Positions 28,108 through 36,132 of a stretch of 64,000 bases of DNA are shown here, one piece after another. The notes beneath the pieces are model-generated. The model did not search any database and was not told the DNA's origin. It saw only the letters and a list, made by a program, of their open reading frames with translations. A program made the translations under genes and the position numbers. Position 1 is the first letter of the stretch. Each line of letters opens with the position of its first letter. Source of the DNA: an uncultured Collinsella sp. (lineage in GTDB: Bacteria > Actinomycetota > Coriobacteriia > Coriobacteriales > Coriobacteriaceae); assembly GCA_905194675.1 (NCBI GenBank), contig CAJJTG010000005.1, forward strand, positions 1 through 64,000, written 5' to 3'.

Positions 28108-29526
28108 CTAACCTTCCTGCTCCTGATACTTCGAGATAAGGTCTCGGTACCAATACCAGCTCTTTTTGGGGGTGCGCTTCAGATTGTTCTCGAAGTCGAT
28201 ATGGACAAGTCCGTATCGTTTTTCGTAGCCGTTGATCCAGCTATACAGATCCATCGTCGACCAGAGGTAGTAGCCCTCAACGCGCGCGCCGTCGCGCTTA
28301 GCCCTCATCATGTGCTCGATGAACTGGCCCAGAAGCTCGATGCGGTCATCATCGTGGATCATTCCGTCTGCGTCTGGTTGCTCATAGGCGCCATGTCCGT
28401 TTTCCGTAATAAAGATGCGGGGCGCGTCATAGCGCTCGTGGACATCCATGATGGTTGAATACATGCAACCTGGGAGTATTTCGCGGCCCCATTTATTGCG
28501 GGGAACATTGCTGTCGCGGGCGCTTTCAAACAAGGGCGCAATGCATTTTCCTTCGACCTTTTTGCTCGAACCGCCCTTATTGTTCGCCGAAACGGCAAGC
28601 TCTCCACCGTGCCAGTCGGTTACATACTCTCGGCAATACACGTTGAGTCCAATAAAATCGACTTTACCGTCTCTGAATTCTTCTACGTCATTTGGGGATC
28701 GATAGAGCGAGACGCCAAGTTTTTCAAGGATTTCGTCCATTTCTGGCGGCAGTTGACCCTGAAGCGCTGGTGCCAGAATCATGCGATTGGCGAAAAAGTC
28801 TGCGTATCGAAATACGTCATCAGGTTGCTCGGTTGCCGGGTCGAGTTCGACAACGCCGCCATCGTGGACGGCGCCGATGATGCCGTCGTAGCCCATTTGA
28901 CGATATGTTCGGACTGCGAGTGCGCTTGCGCGCATCAGGTTGTACTGAAACTGCATGTACGACTGAACGTCGAGCGATCGATTGGGGGGATAGTTGCCCA
29001 ACATGTTTACGCAGTAGCTGTAGAAATGCGGCTCGTTAACGGTAGCCCAGATTTTGACGCGGTCTCCAAAGCGCTCAAAGCAAATCTTGGCGTATTTGCA
29101 GAACCACTCTGCCATGTCGTTGTTCAGCCATCCGCCTTTGCAAGCAAGCGTGAATGGTAGATCGTAATGGAACAGCGTAACGTTGGGCTCTATGCCATTT
29201 TCGAGGCAACAATCAATGACCCGATTATAAAAATCGATGCCCTCTTCATTCACTTCGCCGATACCCGTGGGGATGATTCGACTCCATGAAAGAGAGAAGC
29301 GATAGGTGTTTTGTCCGCCTTCTTTCATCATGCGGATATCTTCTTCATAGCGATGGTAGAAGTCGCAAGATACATCACCGTCAACATGGTTGATGTTCTT
29401 ATTGCTTGTGTGGCTAAAGAAATCCCACTCGCCAAGGCCTTTGCCGTCTTCGTTCCAGGCACCCTCGCACTGATAAGACGCTGTGGCGGAACCCCAGAGA
29501 AACGGCATGTTGTTCACGTTGCCCAT
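28108..29526 (-). CDS. 6-phospho-beta-glucosidase, GH1 family
   Basis: Splits phosphorylated beta-glucosides brought in by the adjoining PTS. The 472 residues show the GH1 acid/base motif ATVNEPH and the nucleophile motif FITENGHG, with the N-terminal FLWGSATASYQCEGAWNEDG block. The start at 29526 (MGNVNNMPFLWG) follows AAAGGGG; an upstream in-frame ATG at 29544 is less well placed. The PTS gene begins 9 bp after its stop. Divergent from the RpiR-type regulator. Confidence 0.9.
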   Translation of the reverse strand: MGNVNNMPFLWGSATASYQCEGAWNEDGKGLGEWDFFSHTSNKNINHVDGDVSCDFYHRYEEDIRMMKEGGQNTYRFSLSWSRIIPTGIGEVNEEGIDFYNRVIDCCLENGIEPNVTLFHYDLPFTLACKGGWLNNDMAEWFCKYAKICFERFGDRVKIWATVNEPHFYSYCVNMLGNYPPNRSLDVQSYMQFQYNLMRASALAVRTYRQMGYDGIIGAVHDGGVVELDPATEQPDDVFRYADFFANRMILAPALQGQLPPEMDEILEKLGVSLYRSPNDVEEFRDGKVDFIGLNVYCREYVTDWHGGELAVSANNKGGSSKKVEGKCIAPLFESARDSNVPRNKWGREILPGCMYSTIMDVHERYDAPRIFITENGHGAYEQPDADGMIHDDDRIELLGQFIEHMMRAKRDGARVEGYYLWSTMDLYSWINGYEKRYGLVHIDFENNLKRTPKKSWYWYRDLISKYQEQEG

Positions 29527-29593
29527 GAATCCCCTTTCCATCATTCAACACGGTGGATACGTGTGGCGGAATTACGATTAAGATGACGTCAAC

Positions 29594-29635
29594 TGATTTG
29601 AATCATAGGAGAACGACCAAAGCTGTTTGATTCAA
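29594..29635. promoter_or_regulatory. Probable operator between bgl genes and RpiR regulator
   Basis: TTGAATCA (29598-29605) and TGATTCAA (29628-29635) are inverted 8-bp copies. The first is part of a smaller palindrome, TGATTTGAATCA (29594-29605). It lies in the divergent intergenic region and is a natural site for the adjacent regulator. Confidence 0.55.
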
Positions 29636-29677
29636 TAAATGAACCATGATTTCGAGGAGAGCGGAAAGAGGGATCAT

Positions 29678-30511
29678 GTGAATATCAATGACTTCGATGT
29701 GCTCAATCGCATTAGCTCCATCATCAACAGCGAGTTTGGGTCAAACGATGCCGCCATCGCTCGATATCTCATCGCTCACATTAGGCGTTCGAGCGAAATC
29801 AATGTTGCCGCTATAACCCGCGATGCATTCGTGACCCGTTCCGCTGTTCGTCGTTTCTGCAATCGATTGGGCTACCAGTCTCTTAGCGATTTGAAAGAAT
29901 CATTTACTCAATCAGTCTTTCCAAGCGACTTAAGCCATCGAGAGGAGGAATTTGGCTACGAGGAGTACAGGGCAGAGCTCGACGTTCGCATGATCGAGAT
30001 GTTCGCTGAGGTTGAAAGCGGCGTGTCCGATATCGCTATTAAGCACCTTGCCGACGAAATTGATGGCCATAAAAACGTTGAAATCTGGTGCACCAATAAT
30101 GTGAGCGCCAATCTCGTACGATTTCAGCAGGAAATGTTTTATGCGGGCAAGATAGTTCGCATAGTTGCTGGGGCTAACGTCGCGGAATTGAAAAACATGG
30201 GAGACGCTTCGCAGTCATTGATAATTCTCGTATCGGTCTCCGGGCTATTTGCGTCACAGGCGCGTGAGTATCTTGATTGCCGTTCGGGCAGGAAGATTCT
30301 AATTACTGCGTTTAGCAACGATGACAAATCGAGCTCTTTTGACCGTGTATATCGTCTTGGTAATGCGGGAAACGGAATTGACCGACTCGGCGTTTATTCG
30401 AAATATGCCATGACTTATTTCTTCGACTTGCTATCGTCGTGTTACTTGAGTCGCTACCCCTGCACCAAGGGGGAGCCGCTCTATGGGTCTACTTTGGCCT
30501 GGCCCGAGTAG
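29678..30511 (+). CDS. RpiR/MurR family transcriptional regulator
   Basis: A sugar-phosphate-responsive regulator of about 277 residues. The N-terminal part holds the RpiR helix-turn-helix (SEINVAAITRDAFVTRSAVRRFC with NRLGYQSLSDLKESF), and residues ~110-260 form a SIS-like effector domain (VEIWCTNNVSANLV, then IILVSVSGLFASQAREYL). I prefer GTG 29678, which has AAGAGGG 5 nt before it; ATG 29639 is in frame but lacks a ribosome site. It is divergent from the GH1-PTS genes and probably controls them by sensing a glucoside phosphate. Confidence 0.82.
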   Translation: MNINDFDVLNRISSIINSEFGSNDAAIARYLIAHIRRSSEINVAAITRDAFVTRSAVRRFCNRLGYQSLSDLKESFTQSVFPSDLSHREEEFGYEEYRAELDVRMIEMFAEVESGVSDIAIKHLADEIDGHKNVEIWCTNNVSANLVRFQQEMFYAGKIVRIVAGANVAELKNMGDASQSLIILVSVSGLFASQAREYLDCRSGRKILITAFSNDDKSSSFDRVYRLGNAGNGIDRLGVYSKYAMTYFFDLLSSCYLSRYPCTKGEPLYGSTLAWPE

Positions 30512-30542
30512 TTCGGCTCTATAGTTCTCCCGCCTAGTGAAT

Positions 30543-30636
30543 GAGCGTGGATAATCTGCCACTTTGTCCTTGGGGGTACGCCAAAAGTGGGAGACTATCC
30601 ACGCTCGATTTCAAACGGGAGAAAATCCACGATCGA
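30543..30636. repeat. Palindrome, family A, with an extra half copy
   Basis: The arms at 30543-30565 and 30584-30606 match over 21 of 23 bases (GAGCGTGGATAATC versus GACTATCCACGCTC). A third right-arm-like copy, ACGGGAGAAAATCCACG, follows at about 30615-30631. Confidence 0.8.
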
Positions 30637-30849
30637 ATCTGCCGGGGAAGCCCGATCTCGACCTATATATAGGTGCAAATAGGCTGTTATCGAAGTTCGA
30701 TCCTGAAGGTGTACTCCACTACGCCAAAGTGTTACCTTGGGAAATGTCACCTCTGTATCCAAAACCACTGTCCTTCACATCCAAACTCAACAAAACCGCA
30801 GGTCACGGCTATATAGATACGCCCGGAACCGTGTATCTAGAGGTTTTCG
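30637..30849. other. Intergenic stretch before the tRNA cluster
   Basis: An open frame crosses here but starts inside the palindrome, has no ribosome site and resembles nothing known to me, so I do not call it a gene. No other signal is seen until the promoter at 30850. Confidence 0.4.
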
Positions 30850-30879
30850 TTGACAGCCCCCAAGGTTGCATCGTATTAT
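30850..30879 (+). promoter_or_regulatory. Promoter of the tRNA-tuf cluster
   Basis: Consensus TTGACA (30850-30855) and TATTAT (30874-30879) with an 18-bp spacer, 62 bp before tRNA-Tyr. The strength fits stable-RNA expression. Confidence 0.8.
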
Positions 30880-30941
30880 CTTTTTCGTTCGCGGGGGCGG
30901 CGGTCCAAAAGACCAAAGGACCTGCGGATACTTGAACGATT

Positions 30942-31023
30942 GGGAGTTTGCCCGAGTGGTTAATGGGGACGGGCTGTAAACCCGTTGGCTCTGCCTACAT
31001 AGGTTCGAATCCTATAGCTCCCA
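30942..31023 (+). tRNA. tRNA-Tyr (GTA)
   Basis: The acceptor GGGAGTT/AGCTCCC pairs with one G-U. Anticodon stem ACGGG/CCCGT with loop CTGTAAA gives GTA. It has the long class II variable arm. CCA is not encoded (ACCC follows). Confidence 0.95.
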
Positions 31024-31033
31024 CCCGTCAAGT

Positions 31034-31109
31034 GCCTGTATAGCTCAGTCGGTAGAGCACTTCGTTGGTAACGAAGAGGTCACCAGTTCAAGTCTGGTTG
31101 CAGGCTCCA
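31034..31109 (+). tRNA. tRNA-Thr (GGT)
   Basis: The acceptor GCCTGTA/TGCAGGC pairs with one G-U. Stem CTTCG/CGAAG with loop TTGGTAA gives anticodon GGT. CCA is encoded. Confidence 0.95.
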
Positions 31110-31112
31110 TCC

Positions 31113-31189
31113 GGCGGTGTAGCTCAGTTGGTTAGAGCACACGGTTCATACCCGTGGCGTCACTGGTTCGAATCCAGTCACCGCTACCA
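31113..31189 (+). tRNA. tRNA-Met (CAT), elongator
   Basis: The acceptor GGCGGTG/CACCGCT is paired. Stem CACGG/CCGTG with loop TTCATAC gives anticodon CAT. The first pair is G-U, and the anticodon stem lacks the three G-C pairs of initiator tRNA, so it is the elongator form. CCA is encoded. Confidence 0.9.
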
Positions 31190-31285
31190 TAGGTAACACG
31201 GTGGCTTCTCAATAGTATGTTGAGAGGCCACTATGGTATAAAGGCAAAGTCCCGTCCGGGGACGACCTGTTTAGAGGAGGGCTTT

Positions 31286-32476
31286 ATGGCCAAAGAGAAG
31301 TTTGAGCGCACTAAGCCGCATGTTAACATCGGCACCATTGGTCACGTCGACCACGGCAAGACCACGCTGACCGCTGCCATCACCAAGGTTCTCTCCGAGA
31401 CCGAGGGCTGCAAGGCTGACTTCACTGCGTTCGAGAACATCGACAAGGCTCCCGAGGAGCGCGAGCGCGGCATTACGATCTCCGTCTCCCACGTCGAGTA
31501 CGAGACCGCTTCCCGTCACTACGCTCACGTTGACTGCCCGGGCCACGCTGACTACGTCAAGAACATGATCTCCGGCGCTGCTCAGATGGACGGCGCTATC
31601 CTGGTCATCGCTGCTACCGACGGCCCCATGGCTCAGACTCGCGAGCACATCCTGCTCGCCCGTCAGGTCGGCGTTCCCTACATCGTCGTCTTCCTGAACA
31701 AGTGCGACATGGTCGACGATGACGAGCTTATCGACCTCGTCGAGATGGAGACCCGTGAGCTCCTCTCCGAGTACGATTTCCCCGGCGACGACATCCCCGT
31801 CATCCGTGGTTCCGCTCTGGGCGCTCTCGAGGGCGACGCCAAGTGGATGGACGCTATCCGCGAGCTCATGAACGCCGTCGACGAGTACATCCCGACGCCT
31901 GCTCGTAACAACGACCTTCCGTTCCTGATGGCCGTTGAGGACGTTATGACCATCTCCGGCCGTGGTACCGTTGCTACCGGCCGTGTCGAGCGCGGTGAGC
32001 TCAAGCTCAACGAGCCCGTCGAGATCGTCGGCATCAAGGATACCCAGAACACCGTCGTTACCGGTATCGAGATGTTCCGTAAGTCCATGGACTTCTGCGA
32101 GGCTGGCGACAACGTCGGTCTGCTGCTCCGCGGCATCAAGCGCGAGGACATCGAGCGCGGCCAGGTTCTCTGCAAGCCCGGTTCGGTTACCCCGCACACC
32201 AAGTTCACCGGTGAGATCTACGTTCTGACCAAGGAGGAGGGCGGCCGTCATACCCCGTTCTTCGATGGTTATCGTCCTCAGTTCTACTTCCGTACCACCG
32301 ACGTTACCGGTACGGTCAAGCTCCCCGAGGGCACCGAGATGGCTATGCCTGGTGACCACATCACCATCGAGGGCGACCTCATCCACCCGATCGCCATGGA
32401 GGAGGGCCTGCGCTTCGCTATCCGCGAGGGTGGCCACACCGTCGGTTCGGGCATCGTCTCCACGATCATTGAGTAA
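31286..32476 (+). CDS. tuf: Elongation factor Tu
   Basis: GTPase that delivers aminoacyl-tRNA to the ribosome. The 396 residues carry G1 GHVDHGKT, the switch I effector region with RGITIS, G3 [10 protein letters not shown]4 NKCDM and domains 2 and 3 ([13 protein letters not shown]). Starts at ATG 31286 after GAGGAGG. It lies directly behind three tRNA genes under one strong promoter, a tRNA-tuf unit. It is not next to fusA here, unlike the str operon. Confidence 0.98.
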   Translation: MAKEKFERTKPHVNIGTIGHVDHGKTTLTAAITKVLSETEGCKADFTAFENIDKAPEERERGITISVSHVEYETASRHYAHVDCPGHADYVKNMISGAAQMDGAILVIAATDGPMAQTREHILLARQVGVPYIVVFLNKCDMVDDDELIDLVEMETRELLSEYDFPGDDIPVIRGSALGALEGDAKWMDAIRELMNAVDEYIPTPARNNDLPFLMAVEDVMTISGRGTVATGRVERGELKLNEPVEIVGIKDTQNTVVTGIEMFRKSMDFCEAGDNVGLLLRGIKREDIERGQVLCKPGSVTPHTKFTGEIYVLTKEEGGRHTPFFDGYRPQFYFRTTDVTGTVKLPEGTEMAMPGDHITIEGDLIHPIAMEEGLRFAIREGGHTVGSGIVSTIIE

Positions 32477-32503
32477 ATTAGCTCTTTGATATAGCTGACT
32501 TAG

Positions 32504-32538
32504 AGAACCCGGCACTTATTTGGGTGCCGGGTTCTTTT
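32504..32538 (+). terminator. tuf terminator
   Basis: AGAACCCGGCAC (32504-32515) pairs perfectly with GTGCCGGGTTCT (32524-32535), followed by TTTTCT. Confidence 0.93.
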
Positions 32539-32680
32539 CTGCAATGGATATTGAGCCGTTGCTGGTGTCGAGAGGATCGATAATGGTCCTGGATGCACCG
32601 TCGATTAGATCTCGATGGCTTCATTGATGTGTTCCAAATATGAATGGATCCACCGAGAACCAATTGACTCGAGGTTTTCA

Positions 32681-32708
32681 TTGACAGCACTTACGTGGAG
32701 CTGATAAA
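32681..32708 (+). promoter_or_regulatory. Promoter upstream of rpmG
   Basis: TTGACA (32681-32686) and GATAAA (32703-32708), 16-bp spacer, 48 bp before the start. Confidence 0.6.
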
Positions 32709-32755
32709 GTAACAACTCGTGCCCGTACGGGGCGGAAATGAAAGGTTCAGGATAC

Positions 32756-32905
32756 ATGCGTACTCTAGTTACTCTTGCGTGCACTGAGTGCAAGCGCCGC
32801 AACTATACGACCACCAAGAACAAGTCGACCATGCCTGATCGTATGGAGATCAAGAAGTATTGCCCCTGGTGCCGTCACCACACGCTGCACAAAGAGACTC
32901 GCTAG
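32756..32905 (+). CDS. rpmG: 50S ribosomal protein L33
   Basis: A 49-residue ribosomal protein. It begins [20 protein letters not shown] and ends [15 protein letters not shown]; both zinc-ribbon pairs (CTEC and CPWC) are present, so this is the zinc-binding C+ form. An in-frame ATG at 32738 would add six residues, but L33 proteins begin at MR(V/T)LVTLAC. It lies before tRNA-Trp, secE and nusG, as in many Gram-positive genomes. Confidence 0.96.
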   Translation: MRTLVTLACTECKRRNYTTTKNKSTMPDRMEIKKYCPWCRHHTLHKETR

Positions 32906-32918
32906 TCTCTAGTCATAT

Positions 32919-32994
32919 ACGCCAGTAGTTCAATTGGTAGAGCATCGGTCTCCAAAACCGAGTGTTGAGGGTTCGAGTCCTTCCTGGCGTGCCA
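32919..32994 (+). tRNA. tRNA-Trp (CCA)
   Basis: The acceptor ACGCCAG/CTGGCGT pairs fully. Stem TCGGT/ACCGA with loop CTCCAAA gives anticodon CCA. The 3' end GCCA is encoded. Confidence 0.95.
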
Positions 32995-33003
32995 GTCATT
33001 ATT

Positions 33004-33034
33004 CCGTAAGCTCCCACTTGGGGGCTTACGGTTT
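33004..33034 (+). terminator. Hairpin between tRNA-Trp and secE
   Basis: CCGTAAGCTCCC (33004-33015) pairs with GGGGGCTTACGG (33020-33031), followed by TTTAC. It is probably a partial terminator. Confidence 0.65.
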
Positions 33035-33070
33035 ACTCATGTATAAGCGCATTGCGCGGAGGTAACCCAA

Positions 33071-33382
33071 ATGGCCAACAAGAAGAACAAGAAGAAGGCT
33101 CAGCAGCCGGCACCTGCCAACAACGCTGCCGCCAACTCCAAGGTTGAGGCCAAGAAGGCCGTTGCCAAGAAGAACGAGAAGCCTGGTTTCTTCGCCCGCA
33201 CCAAGAAGTATTTCGCTTCGGTCAAGTCCGAGATGAAGCGTGTCACGTGGCCCGATAAGAAGGAGCTCGTGAACTACTCGGTCGTCGTTTGCGCTTCTCT
33301 GATCGTCGTCGGCGTCGTCATCGCTTTGCTCGATGCTGGCTTTGGCGAGGCTCTTGCTCTGTTCTCTGGATTGAGGGGCTAA
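33071..33382 (+). CDS. secE: Preprotein translocase subunit SecE
   Basis: Clamp subunit of SecYEG. Of 103 residues, the first ~50 are a very basic, Ala/Lys-rich extension; the conserved amphipathic helix (FASVKSEMKRVTWPDKKEL) follows, then a single membrane helix (VVVCASLIVVGVVIALLDAG). GCGGAGG precedes the ATG. nusG follows 3 bp later, the normal pairing. Confidence 0.94.
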   Translation: MANKKNKKKAQQPAPANNAAANSKVEAKKAVAKKNEKPGFFARTKKYFASVKSEMKRVTWPDKKELVNYSVVVCASLIVVGVVIALLDAGFGEALALFSGLRG

Positions 33383-33385
33383 ACC

Positions 33386-33922
33386 ATGTCTAAGCGTTGG
33401 TACGTCGTTCACACTTACTCTGGATACGAGAACCGTGTTAAGTCCGATCTCGAGCATCGCATCGAGACTATGGGCATGCAGGACCGTATCTTTGATATCG
33501 AGATTCCTATGGAGCGCGTCACCGAGATTAAAGAGGGTGGCAAGCGTGAGACCAAGGATTCCAAGATCTTCCCGGGTTATGTCCTGGTCCGCATGGAGAT
33601 GGATGACGATGCTTGGACGTGCGTTCGTAACACGCCTGGCGTCACCGGTTTCCTGGGCGGTAACGGTAAGCCCGCTCCGCTTTCCCGCGACGAGTACAAC
33701 AAGATGACTCGTCGTCCCGGTAAGGGCGATTCGCCCAAGCGCACCTCGGTTGATATTGAGGTCGGCACGTCCGTCCGCGTCACCGATGGCCCGCTTACCG
33801 ACTTTGATGGCAAGGTCTCCGAGGTTAACACCGAGGCTGGCAAGCTCAAGGTCACGCTGATGATCTTTGGCCGCGAGACGCCGGTCGAGCTCGACTTTAA
33901 CCAGGTCGCTGTCATCGCTTAA
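33386..33922 (+). CDS. nusG: Transcription termination/antitermination factor NusG
   Basis: RNA-polymerase-bound elongation factor. The 178 residues open with [16 protein letters not shown], contain the NGN-domain block [14 protein letters not shown] and [10 protein letters not shown], and end in a KOW domain with [15 protein letters not shown]. The length and layout are normal for NusG. It overlaps secE's operon and precedes rplK-rplA. Confidence 0.97.
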   Translation: MSKRWYVVHTYSGYENRVKSDLEHRIETMGMQDRIFDIEIPMERVTEIKEGGKRETKDSKIFPGYVLVRMEMDDDAWTCVRNTPGVTGFLGGNGKPAPLSRDEYNKMTRRPGKGDSPKRTSVDIEVGTSVRVTDGPLTDFDGKVSEVNTEAGKLKVTLMIFGRETPVELDFNQVAVIA

Positions 33923-34042
33923 GTTTTCGTCCGTTCGCGCGAGCGTGCTTCTTCTGTGACTGCTCATCTCAGGAGTGCTTCTAACACGTGCGTGCTTACG
34001 ATATAGCAAGTACTTCACACTCGTGATTCGAAAGGAATGACC

Positions 34043-34471
34043 ATGGCTGAGAAGAAGATTGCCAACGTCATTAAGCTCCAGATTCCTGCTGGTGCAGCTA
34101 ACCCCGCTCCTCCCGTCGGCCCCGCCCTGGGCGCTGCTGGCGTGAACATCATGCAGTTCTGCCAGGCCTTTAACGCCGAGACGCAGGACAAGAAGGGCGA
34201 CATCATCCCCGTTGAGATCTCTGTCTACGAGGATAAGTCCTTCTCCTTCATCACCAAGACCCCGCCGGCGGCTCACCTCATCAAGAAGGAGCTGAACCTC
34301 AAGTCTGGTTCCGCTAAGCCGCAGGCCGACAAGGTTGGTCAGCTCTCCCAGGAGCAGCTCACCAAGATCGCCGAGATCAAGATGCCGGACCTCAATGCCA
34401 ACGACATTGACGCCGCCAAGAAGATCATCGCCGGTACCGCCCGTTCCATGGGCGTCACCATCGCTGAGTAG
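34043..34471 (+). CDS. rplK: 50S ribosomal protein L11
   Basis: Ribosomal protein of the GTPase stalk base, 142 residues. It shows [20 protein letters not shown] at the N-terminus and the C-terminal rRNA-binding block [24 protein letters not shown] chose ATG 34043 because AAAGGA lies 6 nt upstream; ATG 34037 overlaps that site. The 120-bp leader before it holds GATATAG (possible -10) and may carry an L1-type control site. Confidence 0.97.
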   Translation: MAEKKIANVIKLQIPAGAANPAPPVGPALGAAGVNIMQFCQAFNAETQDKKGDIIPVEISVYEDKSFSFITKTPPAAHLIKKELNLKSGSAKPQADKVGQLSQEQLTKIAEIKMPDLNANDIDAAKKIIAGTARSMGVTIAE

Positions 34472-34488
34472 CGATTTCTTATGGTAAC

Positions 34489-34568
34489 GACGGGTGCTCC
34501 GACCGGGGCGCCCGTTAAATGTGTGCAATAGGGCACACGATACGATGTGGGAGGGCTCACGCCCGTTT
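34489..34568 (+). promoter_or_regulatory. Structured rplK-rplA spacer
   Basis: Two hairpins precede rplA: ACGGGTGCTCC/GGGGCGCCCGT (about 34489-34515) and GTGTGC/GCACAC (about 34520-34537). They may be a partial terminator or an autoregulatory site for L1. This is an inference. Confidence 0.4.
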
Positions 34569-34588
34569 AACCACAGGAGGTAATGCAC

Positions 34589-35296
34589 ATGGCTAAGCAT
34601 GGTAAGAGCTATAACGCCGCTGCCGAGAAGATCGACCGCGCCACGCTCTACACCCCCCTTCAGGCTGCCAAGCTCCTCAAGGAGCTCGACACCGCCAAGT
34701 TCGACGAGACCGTCGAGGCCCACTTCCGTCTGGGCATCGATACTCGTAAGGCTGACCAGAACATCCGTGGTTCCATCTCCCTGCCCCACGGCACCGGCAA
34801 GACCGTTCGTGTTGCCGTCTTCGCCGAGGGCGAGAAGGCCCGCGAGGCTGAGGCTGCCGGCGCCGACATCATCGGTTCCGACGAGCTCGTCGCCCAGATT
34901 CAGAAGGGCGAGATCAACTTCGACGCCGCTATCGCTACGCCGAACATGATGGCCAAGGTTGGCCGCATCGGTAAGATCCTTGGTCCCCGTGGCCTCATGC
35001 CGAACCCCAAGCTCGGCACCGTGACCATGGACGTCGCCAAGATGGTCTCCGAGCTCAAGGCTGGCCGCGTTGAGTACCGCGCCGACCGCTACGGTATCTG
35101 CCACGTGCCCCTGGGCAAGAAGTCCTTCTCTGAGCAGCAGCTCGTTGAGAACTACGCTGCCCTGTACACCGAGATCCTGCGCGTCAAGCCCTCTTCTGCT
35201 AAGGGCAAGTACGTCAAGTCCATCTCCGTGTCTTCCACTATGGGCCCTGGCGTCAAGGTCGATCCCGCTGTCCAGCGTGACTTCCTGGCTGAGTAA
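34589..35296 (+). CDS. rplA: 50S ribosomal protein L1
   Basis: Stalk protein, 235 residues, also a translational repressor of its own operon in many bacteria. Signature seen: [30 protein letters not shown] and [20 protein letters not shown] 34589 has AGGAGG 8 nt before it; the ATG at 34583 is too close. A terminator follows, and rplJ-rplL are not next to it. Confidence 0.97.
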   Translation: MAKHGKSYNAAAEKIDRATLYTPLQAAKLLKELDTAKFDETVEAHFRLGIDTRKADQNIRGSISLPHGTGKTVRVAVFAEGEKAREAEAAGADIIGSDELVAQIQKGEINFDAAIATPNMMAKVGRIGKILGPRGLMPNPKLGTVTMDVAKMVSELKAGRVEYRADRYGICHVPLGKKSFSEQQLVENYAALYTEILRVKPSSAKGKYVKSISVSSTMGPGVKVDPAVQRDFLAE

Positions 35297-35332
35297 CTGC
35301 TAGTTACTGCCTGAGTAAAGCAAGCATTGCTA

Positions 35333-35372
35333 AAGAAACCCGGTTCTGCCCTGCGCAGGACCGGGTTTCTTG
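35333..35372 (+). terminator. rplA terminator
   Basis: AAGAAACCCGGTTCTGC (35333-35349) pairs with its complement at 35355-35371 (one G-U), then TTGCT. Confidence 0.88.
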
Positions 35373-35384
35373 CTATCGCGTCAA

Positions 35385-35423
35385 AACCACAACAAAGGGG
35401 ACAGTGTCCCCTTTGTTGTGGTT
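35385..35423. repeat. Palindrome, family C (18-bp perfect arms)
   Basis: The arms 35385-35402 and 35406-35423 (AACCACAACAAAGGGG... and its complement) pair perfectly around AGT. It covers the stop codon of the minus-strand gene ending at 35422. Confidence 0.85.
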
Positions 35424-36132
35424 ACCAGGGTGTTCTGGCGGTTGAGGACTCGATGGCCTCGTGGCGCTTGAGCTCGCGGCGCATGGTTTGCGAATTGAGC
35501 CAGGCTGCTTGCCAGCCACGGATGGGGTAGCGCGTCTCGTCGAGTTCAAACTGCGTATAGCCGCAGGCGTTGATGATCGTTGCCCCGCATGCGTGCTGAC
35601 GCTCGCGCTGAAAATCGCAACCGTAGCTTTGGTGCACATGCCCGTGCACCATGTAGTCGGGATTCCAGGATTCGAGTGCCGTGTTAAAGCATTCGAATCC
35701 TTGATGCGGCAGATCATCCAGATCGCCCATACCGGCGGCGGGTGCATGGGTAAGCAGAATGTCGCACCCGCCGACCATCCTAACCTTACGCGACAGCTTA
35801 CGCATGCGCTTGGACATCTCGCGTTCGGTGTACATGTTGGCGCCGTCGCGATAACGCATGGACCCGCCAAGGCCCGCAATGCGAATCCCTCGGTACGTGT
35901 ACACGCTGTCTTCTACGCAGATACATCCGCCCGGTGCATGACGTGCGTAGCGGTCATCGTGATTGCCGCGCACGTAGATGAGCGGTTTGTTGATGACCGT
36001 GACCAAAAACTCAAGATAGTCCGGGTCCAGATCGCCGGCAGACAAAATCAGGTCGACGCCCTCAAAGCGTTCCTTGCGAAAGCACTCCCAAAGGCATCGT
36101 TCTTCGGTATCGGCTATGGCAAGGATTTTCAT
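35422..36132 (-). CDS. Metallophosphoesterase
   Basis: A 236-residue cytosolic calcineurin-like phosphoesterase. Metal ligands are seen in order: IADTEE (first Asp), SAGDLD (second), VRGNHDDR (Asn-His), LTHAP and HGHVHQ. Substrate unknown; it resembles YfcE/Icc-type proteins. Its ATG overlaps the stop of the Bmp-like gene upstream by 4 bp (36129-36132), so the two are coupled and probably act on one process, perhaps nucleotide or nucleoside turnover. Confidence 0.85.
   Translation of the reverse strand: MKILAIADTEERCLWECFRKERFEGVDLILSAGDLDPDYLEFLVTVINKPLIYVRGNHDDRYARHAPGGCICVEDSVYTYRGIRIAGLGGSMRYRDGANMYTEREMSKRMRKLSRKVRMVGGCDILLTHAPAAGMGDLDDLPHQGFECFNTALESWNPDYMVHGHVHQSYGCDFQRERQHACGATIINACGYTQFELDETRYPIRGWQAAWLNSQTMRRELKRHEAIESSTARTPW

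Noticed and set aside
30564..30935. 123-codon open frame before the tRNA cluster
   Set aside because: Starts inside a palindromic repeat, lacks a ribosome site and runs into the tRNA promoter.
31271..32515. Long open frame antisense to tuf
   Set aside because: Lies fully opposite a certain gene and encodes a repetitive Asp/Val/Leu-rich sequence without family features.
33026..35104. 692-codon open frame antisense to secE, nusG, rplK and rplA
   Set aside because: It crosses four certain genes and their terminators in reverse. It is a by-product of high GC.
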